A stretch of 64,000 nt of DNA, from positions 62,001-126,000 of the forward strand of contig NZ_CAOJCN010000011.1 of assembly GCF_948329515.1 (NCBI RefSeq), in the 5' to 3' direction. This DNA comes from Cohnella rhizoplanae. GTDB lineage: Bacteria > Bacillota > Bacilli > Paenibacillales > Paenibacillaceae. This document shows positions 1 to 8,530 of this stretch, piece after piece; positions within the stretch are counted from its first letter, which is position 1; each line of letters opens with the position of its first letter. The translations under genes and the position numbers were made by a program. Under the pieces are notes generated by a model, which saw only the letters and a program-made list of their open reading frames with translations, did no database searches and was not told where the DNA came from.

Positions 1-1
1 G

Positions 2-583
2 CTCGGCACCTGGGCGGCGCGGGTCGTATCCCGGCGGGCGTTCCGAGGCAGGCTGCTGGCCGAGACGGCGTTCCTCCTGCCGCTCGTGCTGCCGCCGACG
101 GTCGTCGGCTTCCTCCTGCTGGTCGCGCTCGGCCGGCGCAGCTACGCCGGCCGGGTCATCGAATGGATCGCCGGCGCGCCGGTGATCTTCTCCTGGTGGG
201 CCGCGGTGATCGCGGCGGCCGTCGTCGCTTTTCCGCTCGTCTACCAGACGATGAAGGCGGGATTCGCCTCCGTCGACCGCGAGGTCGAGGAAGCGGCGCG
301 CGCGGCAGGGGCCGGCGAGCTGCAGGTGTTCGCGTACGTGACGCTGCCGCTCGCGGCCCATTCTTTTCTGACCGCGTTCGTGCTGGCGTTCGCGCGGGGA
401 GTCGGGGAGTTCGGCGCGACCCTGATGATCGCGGGCAACATCCCCGGCCGCACGCAAACGTTGCCTACCGCGATCTACGTGGCCGTGGATACCGGACACG
501 CCAAGATGGCTTGGGCCTGGACCGCCGCCGTGATCGGCCTGTCCTTCTTGCTGCTGCTGTTCACCGGCAGACGGCGAAGCTGA
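2..583 (+). CDS. modB: Molybdate ABC transporter permease ModB (5' end outside window)
   Basis: Inner-membrane permease of the ModABC importer, which supplies molybdate for molybdenum cofactor. The frame is open from base 2 with no start, so the gene begins upstream; about 193 C-terminal residues are present. Hydrophobic segments alternate with the cytoplasmic loop typical of this family (EEAARAAGAGE), where the ATPase docks, followed by GEFGATLMIAGNIPGRTQTLP, a stretch characteristic of ModB. The frame ends 6 bp before the convergent YhgE-like gene with no clear terminator between them. The Moco enzyme near 54.4 kb is a possible beneficiary of the transporter (inference). Sulfate permease CysT/W is the main alternative, but the FGATLMIAGN stretch favours molybdate. 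Confidence 0.85.
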   Translation, partial: LGTWAARVVSRRAFRGRLLAETAFLLPLVLPPTVVGFLLLVALGRRSYAGRVIEWIAGAPVIFSWWAAVIAAAVVAFPLVYQTMKAGFASVDREVEEAARAAGAGELQVFAYVTLPLAAHSFLTAFVLAFARGVGEFGATLMIAGNIPGRTQTLPTAIYVAVDTGHAKMAWAWTAAVIGLSFLLLLFTGRRRS

Positions 584-589
584 ACAGGC

Positions 590-2740
590 TCAGTGGATGA
601 GCCTGCTCTCCTTGGCCTTGCGCACGGACCCGGCGGTCAGGCGGTTGATCGGCCGCTTCAGGGCGAGCCCGAGCGCGAGCGCCGCCCCGGCGTACACGAT
701 CATGTACATGGACGAGATCCGCACGATGTCCCACAGAATCCCGCCCACGGCTTCGCGCATCATGGAGATCGCATAGGTGAACGGCAGATACGGATGGATT
801 TTCTGGAAAAAGGCCGGCGCCATCTGCACGGGAAACGTCCCGCCCGCCCCGCCGAGCTGCAGCACGAGCATGACGATCGCCATCGCCTTCCCGACGTTGC
901 CGAATACGGAGACGAGCGTGTAGACGATCAGCATGAACACCGCCGACAGCAGCATGCCGAACAGCACGAACCATCCCGGCCGCGCGACGTAGGCGCCGAG
1001 CAGATGGATGTCGCCGAGCGTGACGCACAGCGATTGCAGCACGGCGAGCGTCCCGAGCGTCAAGTACCTCCCGAAGTAAACCTGCCAGCTGCGGTACGAC
1101 AGGCCCGGCTCGTCCACTTCCACGGACAGGACCGACACGAGCAGAACGGCGCCGACCCAGAGCGACAGGGTGGTGAAAAAAGGAGACATCGCCGACCCGT
1201 AATTCGGGATCGGGTACAGCTTATTTTCCTTCAATACGACGGGCGCGGCGAAAAAGGCGCTCTCTTTTTGCGCGTCATGGCGCAGGAGCCGGATGATCTC
1301 CGCCAGGTTGTTCTCCCGCTCGAACGCCCGAATCTGGCCCGCGATCTCCCCGATCTTGCGCTTCGCCGCCGGCAGCTCGGCCTTCGCCTTGGCCAGCTCG
1401 CGGCCTCCGGTGCCTAGCCCCGCCGCCGCGTCCGTCAAGATGCGCTTCACGTCGGGCAGGTCCGCAGAGGCGGCGGCGAGCGCGCTTTGCGCCGTCTCTG
1501 CCGCGTTGGCCGCCTTGGCGAGCGCAGCGTCGATGCCGGGCGCGATCTCGCCGTCGTAGCGGGCGAGCAGGTCGCCCAGCGCGCGCTCTGCGTCGCCCGC
1601 TAGCTGATTCAGCCTCGCGACCGCGTCCTCTGCCGGCTGCTCGCCCCGCGATGCCGCCTCCGCGATGCCGTCGAGCAGCTTCGCCTGCTCCCGCAGGTTG
1701 GACTGCGCCTTATCGGCGCGTTCCGCCTGCGGCGCGAGCCTCGTCGTCCCCGCGACCGCGTCGAGGCGCGCGAACAGATCGGCCAGCCGCCCGGCGACCT
1801 CGGCGCCTGCCCTTAAGCGGGACGCCGCTCCTGCGGCCGCGGCGCGGACGGCGCCCCTATCGGGGTCGGCCGCCTGCAGCAGCGCGGTCGCCGAGCGAGC
1901 CGCTCCGGCGACCTGCCGCAGATTCAGCAGGTCCTGCTTGATCTGCGGCCCCATCCCGGCCAGCGACGCGCGGCCCCGCTCCAGCAGGCCGCCCGTTTTC
2001 TCCGCCAGCGCCTGACCGTCCTTCGCGAGCGCCGCCACGTCCGGCAGCCGCTGCTGCGCCTTGGCTACGATGCCGCTCGCCGTGCCGACGTCGCGCTGCG
2101 CCGTATCCACCGCCGCCTCGATCTCGGGGAAGGCCGTCTCCAGCCGGAAGATAAGCGACTTTACCCTTTCGATGGATGGCAGGCTGGCCGCGAGCTCGCT
2201 CCCCACCTCGTTAAAGATGCCGAATACGATCCCGCTCGCGGTCTCCACGAAGCTCCGGCTCACCTCCTGTACGACGCCGCTGGCGCCTTTGGAGGTGATC
2301 TTGGGCGCGATCGCGTTGATTTTCTCGTTCACGTAATAATCCAGCGTCGCCGGCGAGGGATCGGCCTCCAAGATCGTGGCCAGGCTCGCCGAGAAGTTGT
2401 CCGGGATGACGATCGCCGCGTAGTAATCGCCGTGCTTCACGCCCCGCATCGCCTCGTCGCGGTTAACGAAGGTCCATCCGACGCTGCGGCTCGCGGCCAG
2501 GCTCGCCGAGATCTCTTTGCCGATATTGACCGGCTTGCCGCGGATCGTCGTCCCTTTGTCGTCGTTGGCAACCGCGATGGCGATCCCGCCCGTCTGGGCA
2601 TAGGGGTCCCACGATGCTTCGATGTTGAACCAGGCGTAGAGAGAGGGGAGAAAGACGAGTCCCGCGACGATGACGGCTGCGGCGGGATTCGCGATGACGC
2701 GGCGCAGGTCGCGAAGATAGATGGACAACACGGACTTCAT
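590..2740 (-). CDS. YhgE/Pip family ABC-2-type membrane protein
   Basis: 716 residues. One membrane segment near residues 20-40 is followed by a conserved YhgE N-terminal region (about 50-170, with GDYYAAIVIPDNFS), a long alanine-rich coiled-coil extracellular region (about 200-480), and five to six C-terminal membrane segments of ABC-2 type from residue 515 on. This is the layout of YhgE/Pip proteins, related to phage-infection protein Pip and to ESX/type VII accessory proteins. ATG at 2740 follows AAGGAG with 9 bp spacing. It is divergent from the Tet(M)-like gene. No ATPase or ESX gene is adjacent, so the substrate is unknown. Confidence 0.85.
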   Translation of the reverse strand: MKSVLSIYLRDLRRVIANPAAAVIVAGLVFLPSLYAWFNIEASWDPYAQTGGIAIAVANDDKGTTIRGKPVNIGKEISASLAASRSVGWTFVNRDEAMRGVKHGDYYAAIVIPDNFSASLATILEADPSPATLDYYVNEKINAIAPKITSKGASGVVQEVSRSFVETASGIVFGIFNEVGSELAASLPSIERVKSLIFRLETAFPEIEAAVDTAQRDVGTASGIVAKAQQRLPDVAALAKDGQALAEKTGGLLERGRASLAGMGPQIKQDLLNLRQVAGAARSATALLQAADPDRGAVRAAAAGAASRLRAGAEVAGRLADLFARLDAVAGTTRLAPQAERADKAQSNLREQAKLLDGIAEAASRGEQPAEDAVARLNQLAGDAERALGDLLARYDGEIAPGIDAALAKAANAAETAQSALAAASADLPDVKRILTDAAAGLGTGGRELAKAKAELPAAKRKIGEIAGQIRAFERENNLAEIIRLLRHDAQKESAFFAAPVVLKENKLYPIPNYGSAMSPFFTTLSLWVGAVLLVSVLSVEVDEPGLSYRSWQVYFGRYLTLGTLAVLQSLCVTLGDIHLLGAYVARPGWFVLFGMLLSAVFMLIVYTLVSVFGNVGKAMAIVMLVLQLGGAGGTFPVQMAPAFFQKIHPYLPFTYAISMMREAVGGILWDIVRISSMYMIVYAGAALALGLALKRPINRLTAGSVRKAKESRLIH

Positions 2741-2872
2741 GCGCGCAGGCTCCTTCGCGGGAAATGTGTACTAATATTGCCCTTCCATGGCGGATTCCAT
2801 CCTTGTTAGGCCGCGCGCTTGGCGCATGCGTTACAATGGAGGGAGAAGAGACAGGCGGAGGAGATGCACGAC

Positions 2873-4891
2873 ATGACAGCAACAGCTATACAGACGCAGG
2901 TTCCCGGCCGCCGCAATGTCGGCATATTCGCGCATGTCGACGCGGGCAAGACCACGACGACCGAACAGATGCTGTACGCGAGCGGCCGCATACGGACGGC
3001 GGGCAGCGTGGACGAGGGGACCGCGCAGACCGATTCGCTGGACATCGAGCGGGCGCGGGGCATCTCGGTACGCGCGGCCGTGACGCGGTTCGAATGGCGC
3101 GGCGCGAGCGTGAATCTGGTCGATACCCCGGGGCACGTCGATTTCCTGGCGGAGGTGGAGCGCTCGCTGCGGGCGATGGACGGCGCGATCCTGATCGTGT
3201 CGGCCGCGGAGGGCGTCCAGGCGCAGACCGAGGTGGTGTGGCAGGCGCTGCGAGAATTGAATATTCCGACGGTCCTGTACGTCAACAAGATGGACCGCGT
3301 CGGCGCGGACCCGTTAGGCGTCCTCGGCCAGATCAAGCGGCTGCTCTCGCCGGCGGCGGTCCCCGTGCAGGCGCCGGTCGGGGCGGAGGACGGGTACGAG
3401 GGCACGGTCGATCTGCTGAGCGCGGACACGCCGGACAGGGAAGCCTCCGAATGGGCCTCGGCCTTCGGGCAGATGGCGTCCGAGGCCGCGGCGGACCGGG
3501 ACGAAACGCTGCTGCTGCGTTATCTGGAGGAGGGAAGTCTCCCTGCGGACGAGGTGAAGGCGGAGATCGTTCGCGGCGCGCTTGGGGGAGAGCTGTTCCC
3601 GGTGCTGTTCGGGGCTTCCGCCCGGGGCATCGGCGTGCGCGAGCTGATGGACGCCATCGTCGATCTGCTGCCGGCCCCTGCCGGCGATCCCGCGGGTGAA
3701 GTCTCCGGGATCGTGTTCAAGCTCGAGCGCGATCCCGTCATGGGGCGCATCGCTTATGTGCGGCTCTACGGCGGGAAGATCGCGAACCGCGACGTCATCC
3801 CTGGCGGGGCGGAGGGAACCGGCGACAAGATTACGCAGATTCGCAAGGCGGACGGCAAGCGCTGGGAGGACGTCGGCCTGCTCGAGGCCGGAGATATCGC
3901 GGCGGTGTGCGGGTGGAGCCGCGCCCGGATCGGGGATATCGTTGGCTCTCCGTCCGGCGTGCCTGGCGGGCCGCAGCTGGCCGTGCCGCTGCTGACGGTG
4001 CAGGCGTTCTGGCGCGACGAGGCCCAGTATCCGGCCGTGGTCGCCGCCTGTCAGGAGCTGGCGGACGAGGATCCGGCGCTCGCGCTCCAATGGATGCAGG
4101 ACGAGCGCGAGCTGCATCTGAAGGTGATGGGGCCGATTCAGACGGAGGTGCTGGCCAGCGTGCTGCAGAGCCGCTTTGGCCTGACGGTCGATTTTGGGCC
4201 GCCGTCGGTTATTTATAAGGAAACGCCTGCGGCCGCGGGCGAGGGATACGTGGCGTACTTGGCGCCCAAGCCTTGCTGGGCGATCCTGCGTTTCCTGCTG
4301 GAGCCGCTTCCCCGGGGGAGCGGGGTCGTCTATGAATCGAAAGTGCGCGGCGAGCGTCTGCTCGACAGCTATCAGAACGAGGTGGCCCGGCGCGTGCCGG
4401 AGGCGCTGCGTCAGGGCTTGCTGGGCTGGGAGGTCACGGATATCAAGGTCACGCTGGTCGAGGGAGAACATCATGTATGGCATACGCACCCGCTCGACTT
4501 CGTCATCGCGACGCCGATGGGCATCATGGACGGGCTGGCGCGCGTCGGGACGCGGCTGCTCGAGCCGGTGCTCCGGTTCAGGCTGTCGGTGCCGGAGGCG
4601 TTCGCAGGCAAGCTGATGAATGAGCTCATGCTGATGCGGGCTGTATTCGTCGCGCCTGAGCCCGCGGGGGAGCGGATGGAGATCCAAGGGCTCTTGCCCG
4701 TGGCCGACTCGCTGGACTTCCCGGCGAGACTGGGCTCGATGACCAAGGGACGGGGCGTGCTGTCGGCCGCGTTCGCCGGGTACCAGGAGGCGCCGGAGGG
4801 CGTGCAGGCCGAGCGCCGGCGGTCCGGCGTGAATCCGCTGGACCAGGCCAAGTATATCCTGGCGGCGAGGAGCGCGCTGACGGCGACGTAA
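2873..4891 (+). CDS. Tet(M)/EF-G-like translational GTPase (ribosomal protection family)
   Basis: About 672 residues with the order of an EF-G paralogue: G domain first, then domains II-V. GTPase motifs are G1 AHVDAGKTT (about residues 20-28), switch RARGIS, G3 DTPGH and G4 NKMD. Domain IV/V aligns by eye with Tet(M) (GWEVTDIKV, GTRLLEPVLRF, TKGRGV). The frame extends upstream to a TTG at 2819, but GGAGGAG at 2857-2863 sits 9 bp before ATG 2873, so that ATG is preferred over 2864. The domain IV loop that carries Ser-Pro-Val in Tet(M) reads HHVWHTH here, so tetracycline protection should not be assumed. Alternatives are another antibiotic-protection factor or a housekeeping EF-G paralogue. Confidence 0.8.
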   Translation: MTATAIQTQVPGRRNVGIFAHVDAGKTTTTEQMLYASGRIRTAGSVDEGTAQTDSLDIERARGISVRAAVTRFEWRGASVNLVDTPGHVDFLAEVERSLRAMDGAILIVSAAEGVQAQTEVVWQALRELNIPTVLYVNKMDRVGADPLGVLGQIKRLLSPAAVPVQAPVGAEDGYEGTVDLLSADTPDREASEWASAFGQMASEAAADRDETLLLRYLEEGSLPADEVKAEIVRGALGGELFPVLFGASARGIGVRELMDAIVDLLPAPAGDPAGEVSGIVFKLERDPVMGRIAYVRLYGGKIANRDVIPGGAEGTGDKITQIRKADGKRWEDVGLLEAGDIAAVCGWSRARIGDIVGSPSGVPGGPQLAVPLLTVQAFWRDEAQYPAVVAACQELADEDPALALQWMQDERELHLKVMGPIQTEVLASVLQSRFGLTVDFGPPSVIYKETPAAAGEGYVAYLAPKPCWAILRFLLEPLPRGSGVVYESKVRGERLLDSYQNEVARRVPEALRQGLLGWEVTDIKVTLVEGEHHVWHTHPLDFVIATPMGIMDGLARVGTRLLEPVLRFRLSVPEAFAGKLMNELMLMRAVFVAPEPAGERMEIQGLLPVADSLDFPARLGSMTKGRGVLSAAFAGYQEAPEGVQAERRRSGVNPLDQAKYILAARSALTAT

Positions 4892-4913
4892 AGGGTGCCG
4901 CGGCGCGACCGTT

Positions 4914-5405
4914 CTAGAACCAACCGCGCTTGGAGCGGTAGGTGCGCACGCGCGACAGTACGGGCGGCTCCTCGTCCGGCTGGGCGGGAGCGGCCGCTGG
5001 AGCGGGCTTGCCCGCAGTCGCGGCGCGCGAAGCCGCCTGATGAGCGGGCGCTTCGTCGAGCTGCTGCTCCAGGCGCGCGACGCGGCTTCGCAGCTCGATC
5101 AGCTCCTGCTGCAAGCTCCCGACCGTGCGCTCCCAATGCCCGAGCACCATCTGCAGGTCGTCGGCCTGCTGGCCGGCTGCCGCGGAGGCTTGTCCGGTCG
5201 CCGTCGCCTGGCTGGCTTCGGCGGTATCTTCTTCGCCGGCAGCGGCCTTCACTTCCGAGTCGGTCGTTTGCCGCGGATTCGGAGCGTGCGCTCCCTGATT
5301 GGCTCTAGTAGGATGATGAGCGCCGTCCGTATGCTTGGGGCCCGCGCCGAGCAGGCCCTCCAGCTCTTCCTTGGACAGCGCGGACGGTTGATTCGGTATG
5401 GTCAT
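4914..5405 (-). CDS. Hypothetical Ala/Gln-rich protein with central coiled coil
   Basis: 163 residues, not recognised as a named family. The N-terminus contains SALSKEELEGLLGAG (residues 8-22), which resembles the short N-terminal motif of FliM/FliY (LSQxEIDALL type). It is followed by a low-complexity segment, a predicted coiled coil (about 80-118, HWERTVGSLQQELIELRSRV), another Ala/Pro-rich linker and a basic-aromatic C-terminus (RSKRGWF). There is no signal peptide or membrane segment. It converges on the Tet(M)-like gene 22 bp away. No flagellar genes are nearby, so the FliM resemblance is only a lead. Confidence 0.55.
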   Translation of the reverse strand: MTIPNQPSALSKEELEGLLGAGPKHTDGAHHPTRANQGAHAPNPRQTTDSEVKAAAGEEDTAEASQATATGQASAAAGQQADDLQMVLGHWERTVGSLQQELIELRSRVARLEQQLDEAPAHQAASRAATAGKPAPAAAPAQPDEEPPVLSRVRTYRSKRGWF

Positions 5406-5586
5406 ATTTCCAGCCTCCCGACTCCGCTCCGATCGTTACGTACTCCACGGGTCTTCACTCATTTTACAATAAAAGGACGGGCGCTGCTCGGTACACTTAT
5501 TAGACTGCCGCCGGCCACTCGATTACAGGCTCCCGCTGAGGGAGATCGGTAGATAAGGAGATGGCGTTCGAGGCGCCTGGAAGACC

Positions 5587-5761
5587 AATAGCGGAACTTT
5601 TTTCCGTTAGGCGAGACGGAAGAGGCCGACCGGAGGCGATAGAGGAACATTTTTCCGTTATGATAGGCCGAAGCGGCCGTGCTGCGGCAATAAGAGAACT
5701 TTTTTCCGCTATTGCGCCGGATATAGTGCGGGGGCGATAGCGGAACTCTTTTCCGTTATTT
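5587..5761. repeat. Tandem palindromic array, family A (4 copies)
   Basis: Four copies of an imperfect palindrome of the form AGCGGAAC-T(4-6)-CCGTTA. The GGAAC (or variant GAGAAC) core begins at about 5593, 5644, 5695 and 5742, so the first two steps are 51 bp and the last is 47. Each copy can fold into a hairpin with a T-rich loop. The array occupies the divergent gap between the coiled-coil protein gene and the nitroreductase gene (5406-5882), upstream of the nitroreductase promoter. Degenerate relatives of the same words occur at about 20530-20630. Confidence 0.8.
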
Positions 5762-5804
5762 GTAATTGAAGCGGCTGCGAGACGGCTCCGATTCCCGATC
5801 GGAT

Positions 5805-5834
5805 TTGAAAGCCAAGGGCTACGCGGGTTATGAT
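5805..5834 (+). promoter_or_regulatory. Putative SigA promoter of the nitroreductase gene
   Basis: TTGAAA at 5805-5810 and TATGAT at 5829-5834 are separated by 18 bp, giving a start of transcription near 5841, about 40 bp before the ATG. Confidence 0.5.
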
Positions 5835-5882
5835 CGTAGTTGGACAAAAAACGCACGCATGCAAAGGAGCGCTTGAACCGAT

Positions 5883-6458
5883 ATGGAACTGCTGGAAGCG
5901 ATTAAAGGGCGCCGAAGCATCGGCAAAGTAAAGGACGAGCCGGTCGCGCGCGAGCTGATCGAGCAACTGATCGAAGCGGCGGTCTGGGCGCCGAGCCATC
6001 ACAAGACGGAGCCGTGGCGGTTCGTCGTCATGACCGGCGAGGGCCGGCGCGCGCTGGGCCGCGCATACGCCGCGATGACGGAGCCGACGCTGGGCGATAT
6101 GGCCGAGCAGGACCGCGCGGACAGGCTCTCCCGCGAGGAGGCCAAGGCGCTGCGCGCGCCGGTGGTCATCGCGGCGATCAGCTCGCCGGCCGCGGATCAC
6201 CCGCGCGCGGTGCTGTGGGAAGAGCGTGCGGCAGCGCACGCCGCCGTGCAGAATCTGCTGCTGGCCGCGCATGGCGCGGGATTGGCCGCCGTATGGCGCA
6301 CGGGCGACGGCCTGGGCCACACGGAGATGGTCAAGGCATTCGACTTGGCGCACGCGGAAGAGATCGTGGGATTCATATATATCGGTTATCCCGACATGAC
6401 GCCGCCGGCCGCGAACCGGGTCTCCGGCGCGGACAAGACGCGCTGGATCGAGTCCTGA
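5883..6458 (+). CDS. Nitroreductase-family FMN oxidoreductase
   Basis: 191 residues, a typical length for single-domain nitroreductases. Family marks are the N-terminal RRSIGKVKDEPV (FMN phosphate-binding RRS region), AAVWAPSHHKTEPWRFVV (residues about 30-50), and a C-terminal GLAAVWRTG and FIYIGYP region that closes the flavin site. Such enzymes are cytosolic NAD(P)H-dependent flavoproteins; the substrate cannot be read from sequence. AAAGGAG lies upstream of ATG 5883. The gene stands alone, with a repeat array upstream and a terminator downstream. Confidence 0.88.
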   Translation: MELLEAIKGRRSIGKVKDEPVARELIEQLIEAAVWAPSHHKTEPWRFVVMTGEGRRALGRAYAAMTEPTLGDMAEQDRADRLSREEAKALRAPVVIAAISSPAADHPRAVLWEERAAAHAAVQNLLLAAHGAGLAAVWRTGDGLGHTEMVKAFDLAHAEEIVGFIYIGYPDMTPPAANRVSGADKTRWIES

Positions 6459-6622
6459 TCAAGTCCTGATCGATTCCTAATCATTCCTAATCGATCGTGA
6501 ACGATCAATATACCATGCATGATTCCGCCCGCCGCGGCGCAATTTATAGCTATGATCCGCATGATGCGGCCGTTGCGGCCGGATCGGCCTGCGACCGCGC
6601 GGGCCGCCAACGATTCCACGTT

Positions 6623-6653
6623 GCCTCGTCTCCCCGGAGCGCGAGGCTTTTTC
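6623..6653 (+). terminator. Rho-independent terminator
   Basis: GCCTCG (6623-6628) pairs with CGAGGC (6642-6647) and is followed by a run of T. It lies in the 240-bp gap after the nitroreductase gene. That gap also holds short direct repeats of the word TCCTGATC/TCCTAATC just after the stop codon. Confidence 0.6.
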
Positions 6654-6698
6654 TAATCCATCCAGACTAATCCTAACCGGAAATGAGGCCTGTGCCCG

Positions 6699-7679
6699 AT
6701 GAATGCCGTCGTCCTATGGTCCGTCGTCGCCGCCGTCCTGATCCTGCTGGCGCTGGCGCTGGTGTCCGTCTGCCTGTATCTATACAGGGTGGCCATCGCG
6801 CGCAACAGCAAAGCCTTCCTCGGCGCAGACCCCAGCCTGCCCGAGAACGAAACGTCCAGCTGGCATTCGGCGGCTGCCTGGTATGGCAGCCAGCCGTTCG
6901 AGCTGGTCCAGATCGCGTCCTTCGACGGGCTTAAGCTGCGCGGGCATTATCTGCAGGCGGACGTGCCGACGCACCGCGCCGTCGTCCTGGCGCACGGTTA
7001 CTCCGGTCAGGGAGAGGACATGGCCGCCTTCGCCCGCGAGTACCATGCGGCGGGATACCACGTCCTCATGCCCGACGCCCGCGGCCACGGCCACAGCGAA
7101 GGGCGTTATATCGGCTTCGGCTGGCACGAACGCAAGGACTACGCGCGCTGGATCGACGAGCTCGTGCGCCGGGTCGGTCCCGACGCGCAGATCGTGCTGC
7201 ACGGCATCTCGATGGGCGGCGCGACCGTGCTCATGACGAGCGGGGAGCCGCTGCCTCCCCAAGTGAAATGCATCGTGTCCGATTGCGCGTACAGCTCGGT
7301 GAAGGACATTCTGACCTATCAGCTGAAGCGGATGTACAAGCTGCCGCCGTGGCCGCTGGTGCCCCTGACGAGTCTCGTCTGCCGCATCAGAGCGGGCTAC
7401 TTCTTCGGCGAAGGCTCCGTTCTGCGGCAGGTATCCAAGGCGGAGAAGCCGATCCTGTTCATCCACGGGGGGAGCGACAGCTTCGTGCCGACGGCGATGG
7501 TCCACGAGCTGCACGAAGCCGCGGCGCCTGTGGACAAGCCGCTGCTGATCGTACCCGGCGCGCAGCACGGGACCGCGTATACGACGGATCCCGAGGCGTA
7601 CAAGGGAGAGGTGCTCGCCTTCCTCGCGCGCAATCTGGGCCCCGAGACCGTCCGCCTGCCTTCCTCGCAGGAAGCCTAG
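6699..7679 (+). CDS. Membrane-anchored alpha/beta hydrolase (YqkD-like)
   Basis: 326 residues. One N-terminal membrane segment (about 5-30) is followed by an alpha/beta hydrolase fold: oxyanion region AHGYSGQGEDM (about 98-108), nucleophile elbow GISMGG with Ser about 171, an acid in GGSDSFVP and the catalytic His in GAQHGTAY. The layout matches B. subtilis YqkD-type serine hydrolases; the substrate is unknown. ATG 6699 has GAGG about 10 bp upstream. Its stop overlaps the stop of the convergent GGDEF-like gene by 4 bp, with no terminator between them. Confidence 0.85.
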   Translation: MNAVVLWSVVAAVLILLALALVSVCLYLYRVAIARNSKAFLGADPSLPENETSSWHSAAAWYGSQPFELVQIASFDGLKLRGHYLQADVPTHRAVVLAHGYSGQGEDMAAFAREYHAAGYHVLMPDARGHGHSEGRYIGFGWHERKDYARWIDELVRRVGPDAQIVLHGISMGGATVLMTSGEPLPPQVKCIVSDCAYSSVKDILTYQLKRMYKLPPWPLVPLTSLVCRIRAGYFFGEGSVLRQVSKAEKPILFIHGGSDSFVPTAMVHELHEAAAPVDKPLLIVPGAQHGTAYTTDPEAYKGEVLAFLARNLGPETVRLPSSQEA

Positions 7680-8530
7680 ACGTCGTACTCGAGCTGCTTG
7701 CGCGCCTGGACGATGAACTCGAGCGGCGTAGGCGTCTCCTCCGGACTGTATTCGACGGCGCCGATCTTCAGGATCAGCTCCACCTTGAACCGGGAGCCGC
7801 CCTCCGTCTCGTTCAACTCCCGGGCGCGCTGGCGGAGCCGGTCGACCACGACGTTCGCGCCTTCGCGGTCCGTGAACAGCAGCATGCCCCAGGTCGGATT
7901 GTCGGCGTTCAGCATGTACAGCGAATCGTTGGTCCGGATGCTGGTCTGGCTGAGCTGGCTTACGGTATAGATCGTCTGGGTCATCTGATCCCGGCTGATC
8001 ATCCGCTTGATCTCGTCCCAATATTTTACGCTGACGATCAGCAGAGTGAGCGGCATCTTATAGCGTTGGGAGAGGGCCATGAACACCGTCGCGTCCTTCT
8101 GGAACGACAGATTGTTCTTCAGGTCGGTATGCTCGTCCACGGTCGCGAGCGACTGGTTGAGCTGCCGCAGCCGCTCGTTGTCCTCCTGCAGCCGCTTGTT
8201 GGCCATCGTGATCATCCAGGTGATGAGCGTCAGCAGCGGGGTCAGCACCAGCCAGACATAATTCTGCGCGCTGACCGCGGCGCCCTCGACGACCGTCCTG
8301 TACAGCGTAAAGGTGCCGTATCCGAAGATGAACAGGATGTTCAGGATCAAACCCGCCGTAACGTTCGTGAAGTAGGTGATGATCGCGATCAAGAAGGCGG
8401 CGTTCAGGAAAATGATGTTGTACATATAGCGGTCCGGATCTCCCGCCATGTAGACGATGGCTACGAAGGAGAAGATAAACAGAAGCAAATAGGCGCCGTC
8501 CGATATGAGGCTGCTCTGGCTGCGTCTCAT
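7676..8530 (-). CDS. ydaK: Degenerate GGDEF protein, probable c-di-GMP receptor of the exopolysaccharide synthase (YdaK/PssE-like)
   Basis: 284 residues: four membrane segments (about 14-110), a short coiled coil (108-130), then a GGDEF-fold domain starting at DEHTDLKNNLSF. The catalytic GGDEF site reads NADNP (208-212), so cyclase activity is unlikely. The inhibitory-site motif RxxD is kept as RTND (199-202), exactly five residues upstream of the degenerate site as in c-di-GMP-binding diguanylate cyclases. B. subtilis YdaK and Listeria PssE are c-di-GMP receptors for the same type of operon (known). Its start overlaps the stop of the BcsB-like gene by 4 bp, and it is the last gene of the operon. 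Confidence 0.88.
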   Translation of the reverse strand: MRRSQSSLISDGAYLLLFIFSFVAIVYMAGDPDRYMYNIIFLNAAFLIAIITYFTNVTAGLILNILFIFGYGTFTLYRTVVEGAAVSAQNYVWLVLTPLLTLITWMITMANKRLQEDNERLRQLNQSLATVDEHTDLKNNLSFQKDATVFMALSQRYKMPLTLLIVSVKYWDEIKRMISRDQMTQTIYTVSQLSQTSIRTNDSLYMLNADNPTWGMLLFTDREGANVVVDRLRQRARELNETEGGSRFKVELILKIGAVEYSPEETPTPLEFIVQARKQLEYDV

